The translations under genes and the position numbers were made by a program. From Litsea cubeba (lineage: Eukaryota; Streptophyta; Magnoliopsida; Laurales; Lauraceae): a stretch of 64,000 bases of DNA. The stretch lies in NCBI GenBank assembly GCA_012931725.1, contig CM022951.1, positions 24,521,178-24,585,177 of the forward strand, given 5' to 3'. The notes beneath the pieces were generated by a model. The model had not been told where the DNA came from, ran no database searches, and worked only from the letters and a program-made list of their open reading frames with translations. Below are positions 1 through 10,587 of this stretch, in pieces (positions within the stretch are counted from its first letter, which is position 1; each line of letters starts with the position of its first letter).

Positions 1-2245
1 CGATTTACAGTCCTTATCAATAATGAAAGACAAGAGTTGTGATTTTTACCTCTTTTAGAAAAATACAAACTATAATGAAAAGCAAGAAAAGGAGGATCTA
101 ACTTCTCAGGAGATTGTGGGGGACCCGTTTAGATTGACGGTCGCAAGCCATATGTGGGCTTCGCCATCATCCATGCAGATGAGAACAGAGGATGCTATTG
201 ATTCGCTTGGCTTGGCTATAACCTTAGATTTTTAGAGAACAAATACCAAAAGAAGGTCCTATGTCCAATAAAAAGCCGAGTAAACGGGCTTGAAAAGCCA
301 TGTCTAAGCCATTGGCGGCAGAAGGAGAAGGCAAGGACCTTGGGGGGGGGGGGTACCCCCCAAGGGACTTTTGTCACCTTGTAGCGGTGGTCGGTGTAGG
401 ATTTCCGCAGAGTTTTCTCTCTTAGATTTCTGATGCCTCTTTCTGTCTGAGTTTCTGGATTTTCTGCAGTCTATTGTCTGTGTGTCTGCTGTTCTTTCTT
501 CTTGGAGAGCTCTCCTATTTATAGCTTTTAGGTAGCCATTTAGGAGGGTTTATGAGCCTTGATTGTCATAAAGCTACATAAAGGGAGGAGTTACAAAATT
601 GAATTCTTTATTTTGTAACTCCTTTTTCTTGGCTTCTGATGGGCCGGAGGAGATTGAGGGCATTTAATCGCCTTTAATCGCCATGATGGGAGGAGTTTCA
701 TGGGTTAAATGCCATGAATCTCTTGACTTGTTACTCCCGGATGCTTGCTTCTGATTGGTCCGTCCAAAGAAATGGATTAATGACTGTAATAAAGCTAGTC
801 AATTAATCGCATTAAGTGGTCGCCGAGCATTTGAAGAGTCGCGGGCCGTGCCGTGTCTTTTGGAATTCTTCTGGCGATGATCATCGATGGATCTTCATGT
901 AGATCGACATCGGATGACCATGTAATTTCAGGTGTTTGTTGCCAACAGCAGGTCGGTACCATCTGTCCTGTCGATTTCTCGATCGGTCGGGTAGAAAGTA
1001 CACTTTTTTTGGTTGACCGAGTGGCGATCAATATTGTTTTCGATACTCTTGATGATTGACCTGTGTTTTGGACGGATGTCAGAGGATTTGGTGTCTCAAA
1101 AGTATGAATTTCGGAAAATACCAGAGGCTGGGCGCTTCGAATCGCGAAAAAACGGCGAAAACCGGGGTTTCCGGGGCCTTCCCGGCGACCCCGGGCTCCA
1201 GGGTCGCAGGGGCCTGCGACCCTGGGGTTTTTTCCCGCTTTTTGTCCCGTTTTGTGTCCGTTTTTGCTGTTTTTCGATTCTTTTTTCTTCTGTATTTTTC
1301 CTTGACATTTTTGATCATTTATTGGCCTGATTTCCCTGTAGGAAACCTGATGAGAATCCTTGCATTTTATTTTGCAAAGTTTCCAATTTCCTGAGAAAGC
1401 CGAAGACTTTGTCGCGCAGAGCTGCCGATTTTCCGTCAGAAGCTGAAACTTGGTCAAACGATGTCGGAATGACTTGAAATTTGGTGTGAAGCCTCCTGAG
1501 CAATAAATAAGACTAACCATAGGCTTTTGTTTAAGTTTTGAAACCGTTTGGGGTCCTATCACTAGTAGAGTCGCTTTTGTCGCGATGAAGATGTTGCGGT
1601 TTGATGTGCGGTCAACCGATGTCCGATTGACTTGAAATTTGACAGGGAACCTATTGGAGTCATTTTAAGATGATCCATAGGCTCTGTCTTGGAAACCATG
1701 GTCCCAGAGAGCTTTGCCGCCGAGAGGCCTGATTTGGCTTTCGAGCGTCAAACTATGGTCAAATGTTGTCGAAATGACCTGAAATTTGACGTGTAGCCCT
1801 TTATAAGCATTTTGAAGCCGTCCATGTGCTCTATCTGATGAGTAATGGCCTCGGTGGTTCTCGCCGCCGAGAGGCTTGATTTAGCTGTTCGAGGGTTGAT
1901 GTAGGGTCAAACGTTGTCGGTTTGACTCGGGACTTGACGTGGAGCCTTTTGGAAGTATTTTGAGACCATCCATCGGCTCTGATCGAAGATTTGGTGTCTC
2001 CGATGCTTTTGCCGCCGATAGCTCCTTTTCGGCTGTCGGAGAAGCGAAGTTAGGCCAAATGATTTTGAAATGGCCAGAAACTTCTTGTGTACTCCTCTTT
2101 TGGCTGTCTTGAAGGATCTTGCAGTTTTTGTTTGATTCTGACAAGATTTGATTTTTGGAAGTAGCATTGCCTATTTATGGCAGGTTGCGACTTCATGTAG
2201 CTCTTTGGATTTTGAAGAGGCAAAGTGACATTTTTGGTGTCAACA
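1..2245 (-). repeat. 3' LTR of Tat-A (its terminal part lies left of the window)
   Basis: Matches the Tat-E LTR and the plus-oriented Tat-D LTR. The U3 edge is at 2245, read on the minus strand as TGTTGACACC and preceded by a polypurine tract. The window opens inside the U5 tandem repeat, so roughly 360 bp of the LTR end are missing. A TATAAATA box (minus strand) lies at 516-523. A G-run/C-run inverted repeat around ggtacc lies at 338-365 in the transcribed part. The U3 segment 1565-2245 holds more copies of a degenerate unit of about 150 bp (gtcaaa..tgtcg..tgac) than Tat-E, making this LTR longer. Confidence 0.85.
516..523 (-). promoter_or_regulatory. TATA box of Tat-A LTR
   Basis: TATAAATA on the minus strand, followed downstream by the palindrome ggagagctctcc. 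The same TATA box is present in Tat-D (37817-37824, plus) and Tat-E (39098-39105, minus). It marks the U3/R boundary region of this LTR family. Confidence 0.6.
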
Positions 2246-2262
2246 AATGCCCCCTCGAGGTA
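2246..2262 (-). other. Polypurine tract of Tat-A
   Basis: On the minus strand this reads tacctcgagggggcatt, directly before the LTR start TGTTGACACC. Such a tract primes plus-strand DNA synthesis. The same tract precedes the Tat-E LTR at 51655-51671. Confidence 0.75.
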
Positions 2263-2473
2263 CAGCGACGAGTTGCTTAACTTTTGTAGTCGATGTGCCT
2301 CGAAGAGATTTTTGAAGGAGAGCCTGTGACTTGACCAAGAGTCTTTGAGCAGTCTTTCATTTTGGTATTTGTAGCCTTTTGAGCTTCCAGGGGAATTTTA
2401 TGGTAGTGAAAGGGATCACGTACCATCTCGAGGCAAAGTTTTGAAGATGACATCAAGGATGTGGATTTGGGTT

Positions 2474-2705
2474 TTGACCTTGTGACCTAACAGGCTGTAT
2501 GTGGCAGGTTAGGGGGTCGGGTTTGGTTTTGATCGTGTGACCCAACAAGCTGTATGTGGAATGTTAGGGGATCAATTTTGGTTTTGATCTTGTGACCTAA
2601 CAGGCTATATGTGGCAAGTTAGGGGATCAGGTTTTGGTTTTTGGTTTTGGTCTTGTGACCCAACAAGCTGCATGTGGCAAGTTAGGGGACCAGGATTTGG
2701 TTTGA
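2474..2705 (-). repeat. Four degenerate ~55-60-bp tandem repeats in Tat 3' region
   Basis: Units share ttgtgacctaacaggctgta followed by tgtggcaggttaggggatc. They are conserved in Tat-C (33080-33300) and Tat-E (51890-52115). They lie between the LTR and the accessory-gene promoter. No coding function is seen. The remainder of 2706-3193 is AT-rich accessory-gene upstream sequence with AATATCT motifs. Confidence 0.75.
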
Positions 2706-3193
2706 TTTTTGTGGAATGTCAATTTCAAGATTTTGGCTCAATTTGGTATATGAAGCTGGATGGTTTGATTTTTGGAAGCTCATGGGGCTTGGAATTTTCT
2801 TTGTATGGTCCAATCAACTCAAAAGAGGCATGGAACCATTTTTGTATGCTCTTGGTAAGAGGGATTTCTCTTTGACTAAAAGCCAGGAAATTTTTTTTTT
2901 TTTGTGCCTAGGTGGTCAAACCTGGCTCATATGGGCTAACCCATGGGACCTTAAGCTTTTGAAATGGCTTAGATCTCATATGGTGTCATTTTTGTAAAGA
3001 ATATCCAAAAATATCTCATTTGGATAGAGAATATCTAAGAATATCTTTACTTGGAGAGAATCTCTCATATTCCCTTTATTTTGGGATATGATATCTCAAG
3101 ATATCTTTCTTTTGGGAAAGAATCCTTCATTGATCCTATCTATTGGGAGAAAATCTCTCATTGATTTCTTTTTGCTAACACATTTCTTGCCAG

Positions 3194-4323
3194 CTGACTT
3201 GCCACAGGATTCCGATGACTTTAAACCCTCGATGGACGCAAATGTTGATGATGCTTCCAATGAGTTCATGGAGGAGGAAAGTGTTCCGCCAGTCATCGAA
3301 GAAGGTATTTTGTAGTTATAACCCTGATAATGATTTTCAAACAGGGTCATATTCATACCTTTTTGTGTTTCTTTGGCAGGTTTTGAAGTGACAGAGGAGG
3401 GTCCATCGCTTCCTTCAGAACTAGAGCAAGGGATGCCAGAGGTTGATCCAGAGGTAGAGACTCCTTGGACCAGTTCTGACAATGTTGAGGAGAAACCTCG
3501 TGCTGAGATTCCTTCCCGAGCAGGAGTAGCTTCAACTGGAAAGAGTTCTTTTGTTACTCTTCCAACAGATGATGATATGAGCGGCCGACCAACGGAGTTG
3601 GGCGAATCTTCAGCTGGGCCATCTCTTCTTTTTGCGAAGAAGGTGGTGGTGCGAGTTCTGAGCTCTTGGATTGAGACTCTGCTTTCTGGGCACTTAGATG
3701 CCGGATTTGGGATGATCCAGCATGTACGTGAGATTCTCGGTGATGCTGAAGAGGCTGGTCTAGATGTCACAAGTGCCAGGGCGATCGTTGATAGGATCAT
3801 TGAGCTGGGTGACAGGTGGTTTGAGACCATTGGTTTTCCTGATGATCAGTTCTTCAAGGAGATGTTCCTAGACCCTGCTGATAAGGCTAAGTCTAACCTG
3901 GATGAGGCTACAGAAAGCAGGAAGCAGGTAGTCCGAAAGAAGAACTTAGAAGAGCTAAACATCATTGGGCTGACACATGACCTGAACATCCTTGATAGGG
4001 AGGTCGATGAGGCCAGGAGACGTCTTGAGCATCTGCAGGCACAAGTCGCTGCCAAGTGGACTGCAATAACAGAGGCTCGTGAAAGGGAGACTGCTCTGAT
4101 TCACCGGGTTGCAGATGCCAATCGAGTTCTTGAAAGAAAATCTGAAGAAAGCGAGCGATGGTAAACTGCTCGGGATAAGCTTCCTGGTGCGAAAGAAGGG
4201 GTACAGCCCACTCCAGCATCTCATGGCAAATTCCTGAAGAAGCGTGCCTTGGAATCCTTGACGGCTGAGGCTAAAAGTTTGCTTGAGGAGCTGAACTCTT
4301 GGCTGGAGACCATTTTTGATTGA
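3194..4323 (+). pseudogene. Remnant of Tat accessory gene (exons 4 and 5 only)
   Basis: Exon 4 (3194-3304) and exon 5 (3380-4323) align with exons 4 and 5 of the Tat-E accessory gene, including acceptor cag and donor gtattt at the same places. The promoter, the ATG exon, the plant-mobile-domain exon and exon 3 are deleted: upstream sequence jumps near 3172 straight to the intron before exon 4. Exon 5 encodes an acidic stretch and then a coiled coil around DREVDEARRRLEHLQAQVAA. A TAA at 4162-4164 replaces a glutamine codon of Tat-E and removes the last 53 residues. The remnant is antisense to the host element's gag-pol and cannot give the full protein. Confidence 0.82.
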
Positions 4324-4660
4324 GCTCCTGTATATTTTTTTTAACAGAAACCATCCTTCTCTCTTTTTTGGTACCACTTGTATTTTTTTTGTACTTATTT
4401 TTTTGTAGTGCTTGTGAACACTTTCTCTTTTTTTTTTGGTACCACATGTATATTTTTTTTGGTACTCTTTTTTTTGTTATCCCTACACTCACTTGAATCT
4501 TTTTGTGATAAAAGTAATTGCTAAATGGGATGCTCTTCTTTTTTTTTTGTTTTATTATCCCTACGCTCACTTGAATCTTTTTGTGATAAAAGTAATTGCT
4601 AAATGGGATTTGATCAAAAGGTTGTCATTTTGTGAAAATCTTTTGTCAAATGATTGTTTT
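4324..4660. other. T-rich 3' flank of the accessory gene
   Basis: Contains repeated ttttttggtaccac(tt/at)gta and a direct repeat of ccctacgctcacttgaatct with its following 50 bp. The matching Tat-E flank is 57675-57940. No gene is seen. Confidence 0.6.
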
Positions 4661-4666
4661 GGCATG

Positions 4667-5015
4667 GAAGCCAGGTTTTTGTTTGTGGCATGGAAGCCAA
4701 TTTTGGCATGAGAGCCAGCTTTTCTTGTGGCATTGATAGCCGAGTTTTTTTTGTGGCATCTATAGCCAGTTTTGGTGGCATTGATAGCCGGTTTGTTTTG
4801 TGGCATCTATAGCTGGTTTTTGGTGGCATTGATAGCCTGTTTTGTTTTGGTGGCATTGATAGCCGGTTTTTTTGAAATCCAAGTTTTTGTTTGTGGCATT
4901 GATAGCTGGTTTTGTTTTGGTGGCATTGATAGCCAGTTTGTGGCATTTATAGCCTGTTTTGTTTTGGTGGCATTGATAGCCGGTTTGTGGCATTTATAGC
5001 CTGTTTGGTTTTCAA
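4667..5015. repeat. Satellite-like array, core ggcattgatagccgg
   Basis: About fifteen degenerate units of 20-40 bp built on tggcattgatagccggtttt and variants (ggcatctatagcc, ggcatttatagcc). The matching Tat-E array is 57950-58280. A related unit, tttatagccgattttggcg, forms a second array in the U5 of the same family's LTR. Variable 3' UTR tandem repeats are known from Tat/Ogre-type elements. Confidence 0.85.
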
Positions 5016-5019
5016 AAAT

Positions 5020-5475
5020 GCAAGTATCGACTAAAAGTCGCCTCCCTGCTGAATGTTCTTGCAAGTATCGATGGAATGTCGCATCCTTACTCATTCGGTT
5101 GCGAGTATCGATGAAATGTCGCATCCTCGTGGATTTGGGTGCAAGTATCGATGGAATGTCGCATCCTTGCTTTTCAAAAATTTTGGTTTTGCGGGTACTG
5201 ACTTGATGTCATTTCCCCATGATTTTTGAAATTTGTGGTTTTCTCGAACCTTTGATTTATGGATATCAACTGAAATGTTGCGTCTCCATGGTTTTTTAGG
5301 TTTTTTCGAACCTTTGAAATTTGGGTTGTGGATATTAACTGAAATGTTGCGTCTCCACAGTTTTGGATTTTACAAGTATCGACGAAATGTCGCTTCCCTG
5401 CAATTTTGGAATTGTCGAACGTGGTTCGTATGCTTTCGATTTGTGCGAGTATCGACTAAGCGTCGCTTCCCCGTG
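5020..5475. repeat. Second tandem array, core aagtatcgatggaatgtcgc
   Basis: About ten degenerate units of 40-50 bp, each with a (a/g)gtatcga..tgaaatgtcgc core followed by atcctt/ttccc and a variable spacer. The matching Tat-E array is 58287-58745. It lies between the accessory gene and the end of pol. Segment 5476-5844 is unique AT-rich spacer also present in Tat-E (58746-59104). Confidence 0.82.
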
Positions 5476-5844
5476 GTTTTTTTTTTTTTTTTGAAAAACC
5501 ATTTTTTTTTGTTTAAAGACACAAGGGTCATAAGTTTTGACCTAAAACCATTTTGGCGGTAAAAGGCAGGGTGGACTAGGGTGGAAATCCCTGAATCCGG
5601 ATTTTGTTTCAAATCATGAATTTTGGGTTCAAGGGTTGAAAATTTTGGTCAAGTTAGGGAAAGGTTCCTAAACTTGGATATTTTTTTTTGAACAATGAAA
5701 CGATGAAAGTAAGCATTGTTTTAAATTTTTAGAAATTTCAACATTTGATATGAAAATTCTAAAAAAAGGGTGGGTTTAGCGAGCGTGTACCTGGAAACCG
5801 ATTTTGGCCGTACAGGCATTGCTCTTACCCAGTTGGGTAAGTCT

Positions 5845-6717
5845 TCAAGGGTAGTACCGCTTTAAGAACTTGCCGTTGATGGGCAGCATACATCTGTCGC
5901 CTTCCATGTTTAGGAGTGCGTATGCGCCATTAGAGAAAACCTTGTCGATGACGTAGGGTCCCTCCCATTTTGACTCAAATTTGCCTTTGGACTTGTGAGC
6001 GAAGACCATTGGTCTTTTTACCGCAAGAACCAAGTCACTCTTTTTGTAAGCGCGTTGCTGACCTTTTTATCGAAAGATCCTGCCATGCGTGCTTGGTAAA
6101 GTTCAATGCTTTGTTGAGCTTCGAGCCGTCTCTCATCGAGATTGTCCAGCTCATGGAGTCGCAATTTGACATTGCTTTCTTGAGTCATGTCATTTTGCAA
6201 GGATACCCTCAAGGAAGGAATTTGTACTTCCAAGGGCACGACAGCTTCGCATCCATAGACTAAGGAGAATGGTGTGCTATGGGTTGGTCCTCGAACGGTG
6301 GTTCGATAGGCCCACAAAGCTTCAGACATTTTGTCGCTCCAGTCTCTTTTGTGACTAGAGACCATTTTTTTGAGGATTTTACAGAGTGTCTTGTTGAAAG
6401 CTTCTGCTAACCCGTTTGCTGCCGAATTGTATGGAGTCGAAGGACAGCTTTGGATTTTGTATTTGTCGCAGAACCTGTAGAATCGATGATCCCGGAACTG
6501 TGGTCCGTTATCATGGACGAATCTTTTGGGTATGCCGAAACGACAAATGATGTTGGTGCGCAGGAACTGAAGGACCGATGAGGTCTTCATTTCGTTGAAC
6601 GCAAATGCCTCTGACCACTTGGAGAAATAATCCGTAGCGGCGGAGATGAAGCGATGACCTTTGCTCGAAGGGGGAGAAATAGGACCTATGATGTCCGTAC
6701 CCCAGGCTTTGAAAGGC
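5845..6717 (-). pseudogene. Integrase C-terminal remnant of Tat-A polyprotein
   Basis: Reads on the minus strand from the first catalytic aspartate region (TDIIGPI, near 6690) through HDNGPQF and the AEAFNK glutamate to the normal end GKFLKRYYP with a stop at 5845. It is nearly identical to the Tat-E integrase. Relative to Tat-E one T is missing near 6056, which shifts the frame so two pieces are needed (about 6717-6050 and 6033-5845). The zinc-binding N-terminus, both RNase H domains, reverse transcriptase and protease are absent because the sequence stops at the 6717/6718 junction. No chromodomain follows the core, as expected for Tat. Confidence 0.87.
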
Positions 6718-7041
6718 AATAAACGCCAAAAATCGGCTATAAACGCCAAAATCGGCTATAAATGCCAAAAAAATCGCCTTTCACGGCAAACCAAGAAAAT
6801 GTCTCTTTTCTTAAATATATGTGCAATGGAAAACTTGAAAGAAGTTGATTTCCTTTTTACTTGCGAAGGTTGATCTCCGGATCACCACTTGCAATTCCAA
6901 GTAAAATAGAAAATCTGGCACACCCACACAAAAAAAGAAATGTTGATGCACGCCCTTGCCCCCCGGTTACGAAAGGGTCGGACCCGACGGACTCCCACGT
7001 CCGCCGACCACGGTAGAACCGAGCAGGAGCGCGGTCCATCA
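6718..7041 (+). repeat. 5'-truncated 5' LTR (U5 part) of Tat-B
   Basis: This is the reverse complement of the ends of the Tat-C (23512-23860) and Tat-E (38249-38605) LTRs. It starts within the U5 repeat (ggctataaacgccaaaa) and ends ...gcggtccatca at 7041. U3 with the promoter is missing, so this copy cannot start its own transcript. Confidence 0.85.
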
Positions 7042-7044
7042 AGC

Positions 7045-7062
7045 TGGCACACCCGGTGGGAC
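7045..7062 (+). other. Primer binding site of Tat-B
   Basis: tggcacacccggtgggac lies three bases after the LTR end and starts with TGG, the complement of a tRNA CCA tail. The tRNA species is not certain: an arginine tRNA is plausible by partial resemblance, but I cannot verify it. Confidence 0.6.
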
Positions 7063-8778
7063 CCGTTTATTTGAGAACACGATGCTAGAAATGAAATATT
7101 TGCATATCATATATTTTCCTCTATGCTTATATTTCTTTTCTCGATTCCTTGGCTACTTTATAATTGGTGGCCTATGTTGGATTACGCATCTAAAAAAAAT
7201 GAGATGAGATTTTTTGTTTGGAAATTTCTAATTCTTTGAATTTATTTCCACTCTTTCTCTTTTCAAAAAAAAAAAAAAACAAAAAAACAAAAAAATCAGA
7301 TTTTTCAGTTTGAATTCAAAATTGAGAAACCTTGATCCGTTCCTATCGTTCATCACGCTTGCAGAAATGTTGAGCCTGTTCGACTAAGGTTTTGGGCCAT
7401 CGTTTCTCTTCGATGAGTTCATTAAAGATCTAAAAAAAAAATGAGATGAGACTTTTTGTTTGGAAATTTTTAATTCTTTGAATTTATTTCCACTCTTTCT
7501 CTTTTCAAAAAAAAAAAAACAAAAAAAATCAAGTTTTTCAGTTTGGATTCAAAATTGAGAAACCTTGATCCATTCCTATCGTTCATCGCGCTTGCAGAAA
7601 TGTTGAGCCTGTTCGACTATGGTTTTGGGCCATCGTTTCTCTTCGATGAGTTCATTAAAGATCTAAAAAAAATATAAAAAAAAATATATAAAAAAAAATT
7701 TAGATTTCTCATTTTGGATTCAAAATTGAGAAACCTTGATCCGTTCCTATCGTTCATCGCGCTTGCAGAAATGTTGAGCCGTTGGACTAAGGTTTTGGGC
7801 CATCGTTTCTCTTCGATGAGTTCATTAAAAACCAAAAAAATATATATATAAAAAAAAACAAAAAAAAAAAAGACATAGACCACTAAGGTTAAACCAACTG
7901 TGTTCTTTAATCATGGTTGATTCAAAGAAAAGCCTTGTCCAGAGTGTGGAGACAGCTTGACTGTTCTAGGCAAGGGTCCTCCAAACGGGTTCATTAAGTA
8001 ATCCTACCCTTACCTGGGGGCAATTCTATCAATCAAGATTTCATAAGACCGGGTTAGGAGGCCTATGTGTTCTCTCTCGTCCTTTAAATAAATTTTAAAA
8101 AAAATAATAAATCTTTTTTAAAAAAATAAAAATTTTAAAATAAAAAATAAAAAATAAAAAAAAATTTTCAAAAAAAAAATTCTTAAAATAAAAAAATAAA
8201 AAATAAAAAATAATAAAAAAATAATAATAAAAAAGATTTTTTAAAAAAAAAATCTTCAAAAAAAAAACTTCCGTCATTTTGGGTTTAGATTGGAGAAATC
8301 TTGGTCTTCTCCTTTCTGAGCACTGGCGCTCGCGGAAATCGCTGAGCCCGTGTTCAGATTGGAGTGCCTTTTGCTCTCTTTGATGAACCCGATATTGGCC
8401 TTTCAAAAAAAAAAACTCGTCATTTTTAGATTCAAATCTGAGAAATTATGGTTCATTTCTTTCTGAGCACTGGCGCTCGCGAAAATCGCTGAGCCCGTGT
8501 TCAGATCGGAATACCATCTGCTCTCTTTGATGAATCCAATCTTGACCTTTCAAAACAGAGAATCTCATCTCATGGATGCGGTCTCAAAACATTTGTGTCT
8601 AGCGGTACTAGTACGCCCTTTCAGGGTCTACTGTATTGCGACCGGCACATCTGTAACTCCGAACTTTATATTCTTCTTATCTCGAGCAAGCTTTGCTTCT
8701 CGATAAGTCAAATTTAAGTTCACAATTGCTTCTAGCAGTCACTGGGATGCCCATTCAGAAAATTTTCGAAAACTAACA
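7063..8778 (+). repeat. Repeat-rich 5' leader of Tat-B
   Basis: No gene. From 7190 to 7860 there are three copies (about 240, 232 and 168 bp) of a unit with A-runs, then ttgagaaaccttgatcc, ttcatcgcgcttgcagaaat, and ending gatgagttcattaaagatct. From 8090 to 8270 the sequence is nearly pure A/T. From 8270 to 8548 a unit of about 140 bp carrying ctgagcactggcgctcgcg occurs twice. Segments 7870-8090 and 8549-8778 are unique. The latter includes a small hairpin (gagcaagctttgcttctc) shortly before the gag start. Long variable leaders are usual for Tat/Ogre elements. Confidence 0.7.
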
Positions 8779-10397
8779 ATGGCAGCTTCATTAACCATTA
8801 CTTTCGATGAAAACAAGCACCAACTCATGCTTCAACAGAAGCAAACCACGCGCACTTACAAGCGCCCCATCAGCTGCCGAAGCATCAACTCCCTCGGCAA
8901 TTCTCTGAACTCCGGGTCGACCTCGACTCCCCGGACTATCGTCTCTGGGACGCTGGGACCATTCCCACTTCCCGAGGAACAAACTGCTCCCTCCAAGAAG
9001 CAGAAACTCGCCTCTCAACGTGTCACTACCGTGACACCAAAGGCGAGCACCAGAAGACCTGAAGCCCGTGGCACCCTCACGAAGCCTCGACCTGCAAGCA
9101 ACCAGGTCTATCCCGAGACTTGGTCCCCAAGACCTTCACCAAAACAAAGAAGGTCCCAAACATCCACTAAGCCAGCATTCCTGGCCCCACTCAAGGAGAA
9201 CCAGTTCTACCCTCTTGCCTACATGAAAGAGGAGAAACCCATCTCCAACCTGACTCACAAGTCAAACCAGCATGAGCCGGCTTGTTCCTACAAGCCCAAA
9301 ATCAAGTCATGCATCACAAGGCCTCTACAAGCACCTGCTAAGGCCTACAAACCTGCAATTCGACCCTTCATCTCTACAGGGGCCGAACTCCAAAAATTCA
9401 AAGCTTTGCTGCAACAGGCGAAGGACAGGGTTCGCATCCTGTCCTTGCCCAGCTGCAAAGAAGACAGGCTCGGCTGCTGCGCCAGAGGGAGCACATCCTT
9501 CATCGTCAAAGCCCAGCCAGAGCTGACCGAAGCTCAAATTGCTCGTCGTATACGCCGCCGCGCGTCATACCGGCAAAAGAGACTAGAGAAGAAAAGGACC
9601 CAACCTCCTACACTCCAAGTCTCTCCCAAATGGGTCGAAAAAGAAAGACCCAACCAAGTTGCTGCCGTCCATATGGTTGGAAAAACCAGAAGGCGCCAAA
9701 AATCAGCAACAAAAATCCATGTCCGACCTCCGATGACCCGCAGCGTCTCAAGGACAAGAAGACATTCAGAAGAATCCCCTGCTCCTTCAAGCAAAGGACA
9801 GCAGAGTGATCCTTCCTCAAGCTCTTCTTCAAAAAGAATGAGCCCCAGCTCAGTCACCAGGACAGTTTCTTCGTTCGAATCACGAAGGATGAATGTCTTG
9901 GCTACAAATTCTGAGCCACCACCCCGCAATCCACCTCCAGAAGATGCGATCACCTGCATCCAGCAGTTGGAACAGGGCCAGCAGAGGATTGAAACTCTGA
10001 TGGAAAACCTTCTCCTCGCCTTCCAAAATCAGGCGAACAATGAACCTCCTCCGAATCATCAAAACGACGAGGAAAATGGAGAAGAAAATGAGTCACGCGC
10101 CCTTACCAAAAAGGACGTAGACAGTATCCTCGCCAAAGCAAAAGAAGAGGATATACTCAAGGAGCATGGGATCAAGCCACCATATCCCTTATGGATGGAC
10201 TCGGTCCCGTTCCCCACCAAATTCAAGCATCCTACTCTCCAAACATATACGGGGAAAGGATCAGCCAGACAGCACGTCATCCACTTCAAGATCCTGACGG
10301 GAGCTATCGCGGATCAAGATGCACTCAAGATCCGCCTCTTTGCAAGTACCCTAAAAGGTACGGCCTTCGATTGGTACTCCACTCTGCCGGAGGACTC
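8779..10397 (+). CDS. gag: Tat-B gag, N-terminal part (interrupted by Copia-1)
   Basis: First ATG after the leader. Residues 1-400 are a basic, proline/serine-rich region of low similarity. From about residue 430 comes an acidic patch, then LTKKDVDSILAKAKEED and the retrotransposon gag core (KHPTLQTYTGKGSARQHV, LKGTAFDWYSTLPEDS). The frame breaks at 10397 where the Copia-1 LTR starts. Removing Copia-1 and one copy of gactc continues it in the same frame at 17969 (STLPEDS then IQNWAM), giving an 865-residue Gag. In the present DNA the reading frame runs only a few codons into the LTR, so Gag is disrupted. Confidence 0.87.
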
Positions 10398-10587
10398 TGT
10401 TGGAATTTGAGATGACTTGAGTAGTTTTTGATGATTTGAAGAATCAGTATCTCAAGTATTGATTTGAGTTGGAATTCTTGTCAACACATTGTCACAAACA
10501 TGATGTTAATAAGCTGGTATTGATAGAGCTGAAAAGAAGAAACAGAATTGAAACAGTCAGGAATTAAGAATTCCTGATGCAGAGCAC

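Larger units (their letters stand above)
1..6717 (-). mobile_element. Tat-A: truncated Tat-group Ty3/gypsy retrotransposon
   Basis: A minus-strand Tat-group element. From its 3' end (left) inward it contains most of the 3' LTR, a polypurine tract, tandem repeats, two accessory-gene exons on the plus strand, two satellite-like arrays, and the C-terminal half of integrase. The same order occurs in Tat-E (51655-59104 and 59105 onward), which serves as the intact reference. Compared with Tat-E it has lost about 3.4 kb holding the accessory promoter and exons 1-3 (junction near 3172), has a nonsense codon in exon 5, and a 1-nt deletion in integrase. It ends abruptly at about 6717, where an LTR fragment in the opposite orientation begins. 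It is a dead copy. Confidence 0.88.

Noticed and set aside
795..1562. Open frames of 60-255 codons on both strands across Tat LTRs (near 800-1560, 32130-33020, 36470-37460, 50500-51580)
   Set aside because: They lie in LTR sequence, overlap one another in several frames, change length between copies through indels, and show no domain.
4667..5015. CRISPR-like array
   Set aside because: Units are degenerate, spacers are not unique sequences, no cas genes are present, and the genome is a plant's.
7190..8280. Lysine/phenylalanine-rich frames in the Tat-B leader
   Set aside because: They are generated by poly-A and A/T repeats. No conserved protein character.
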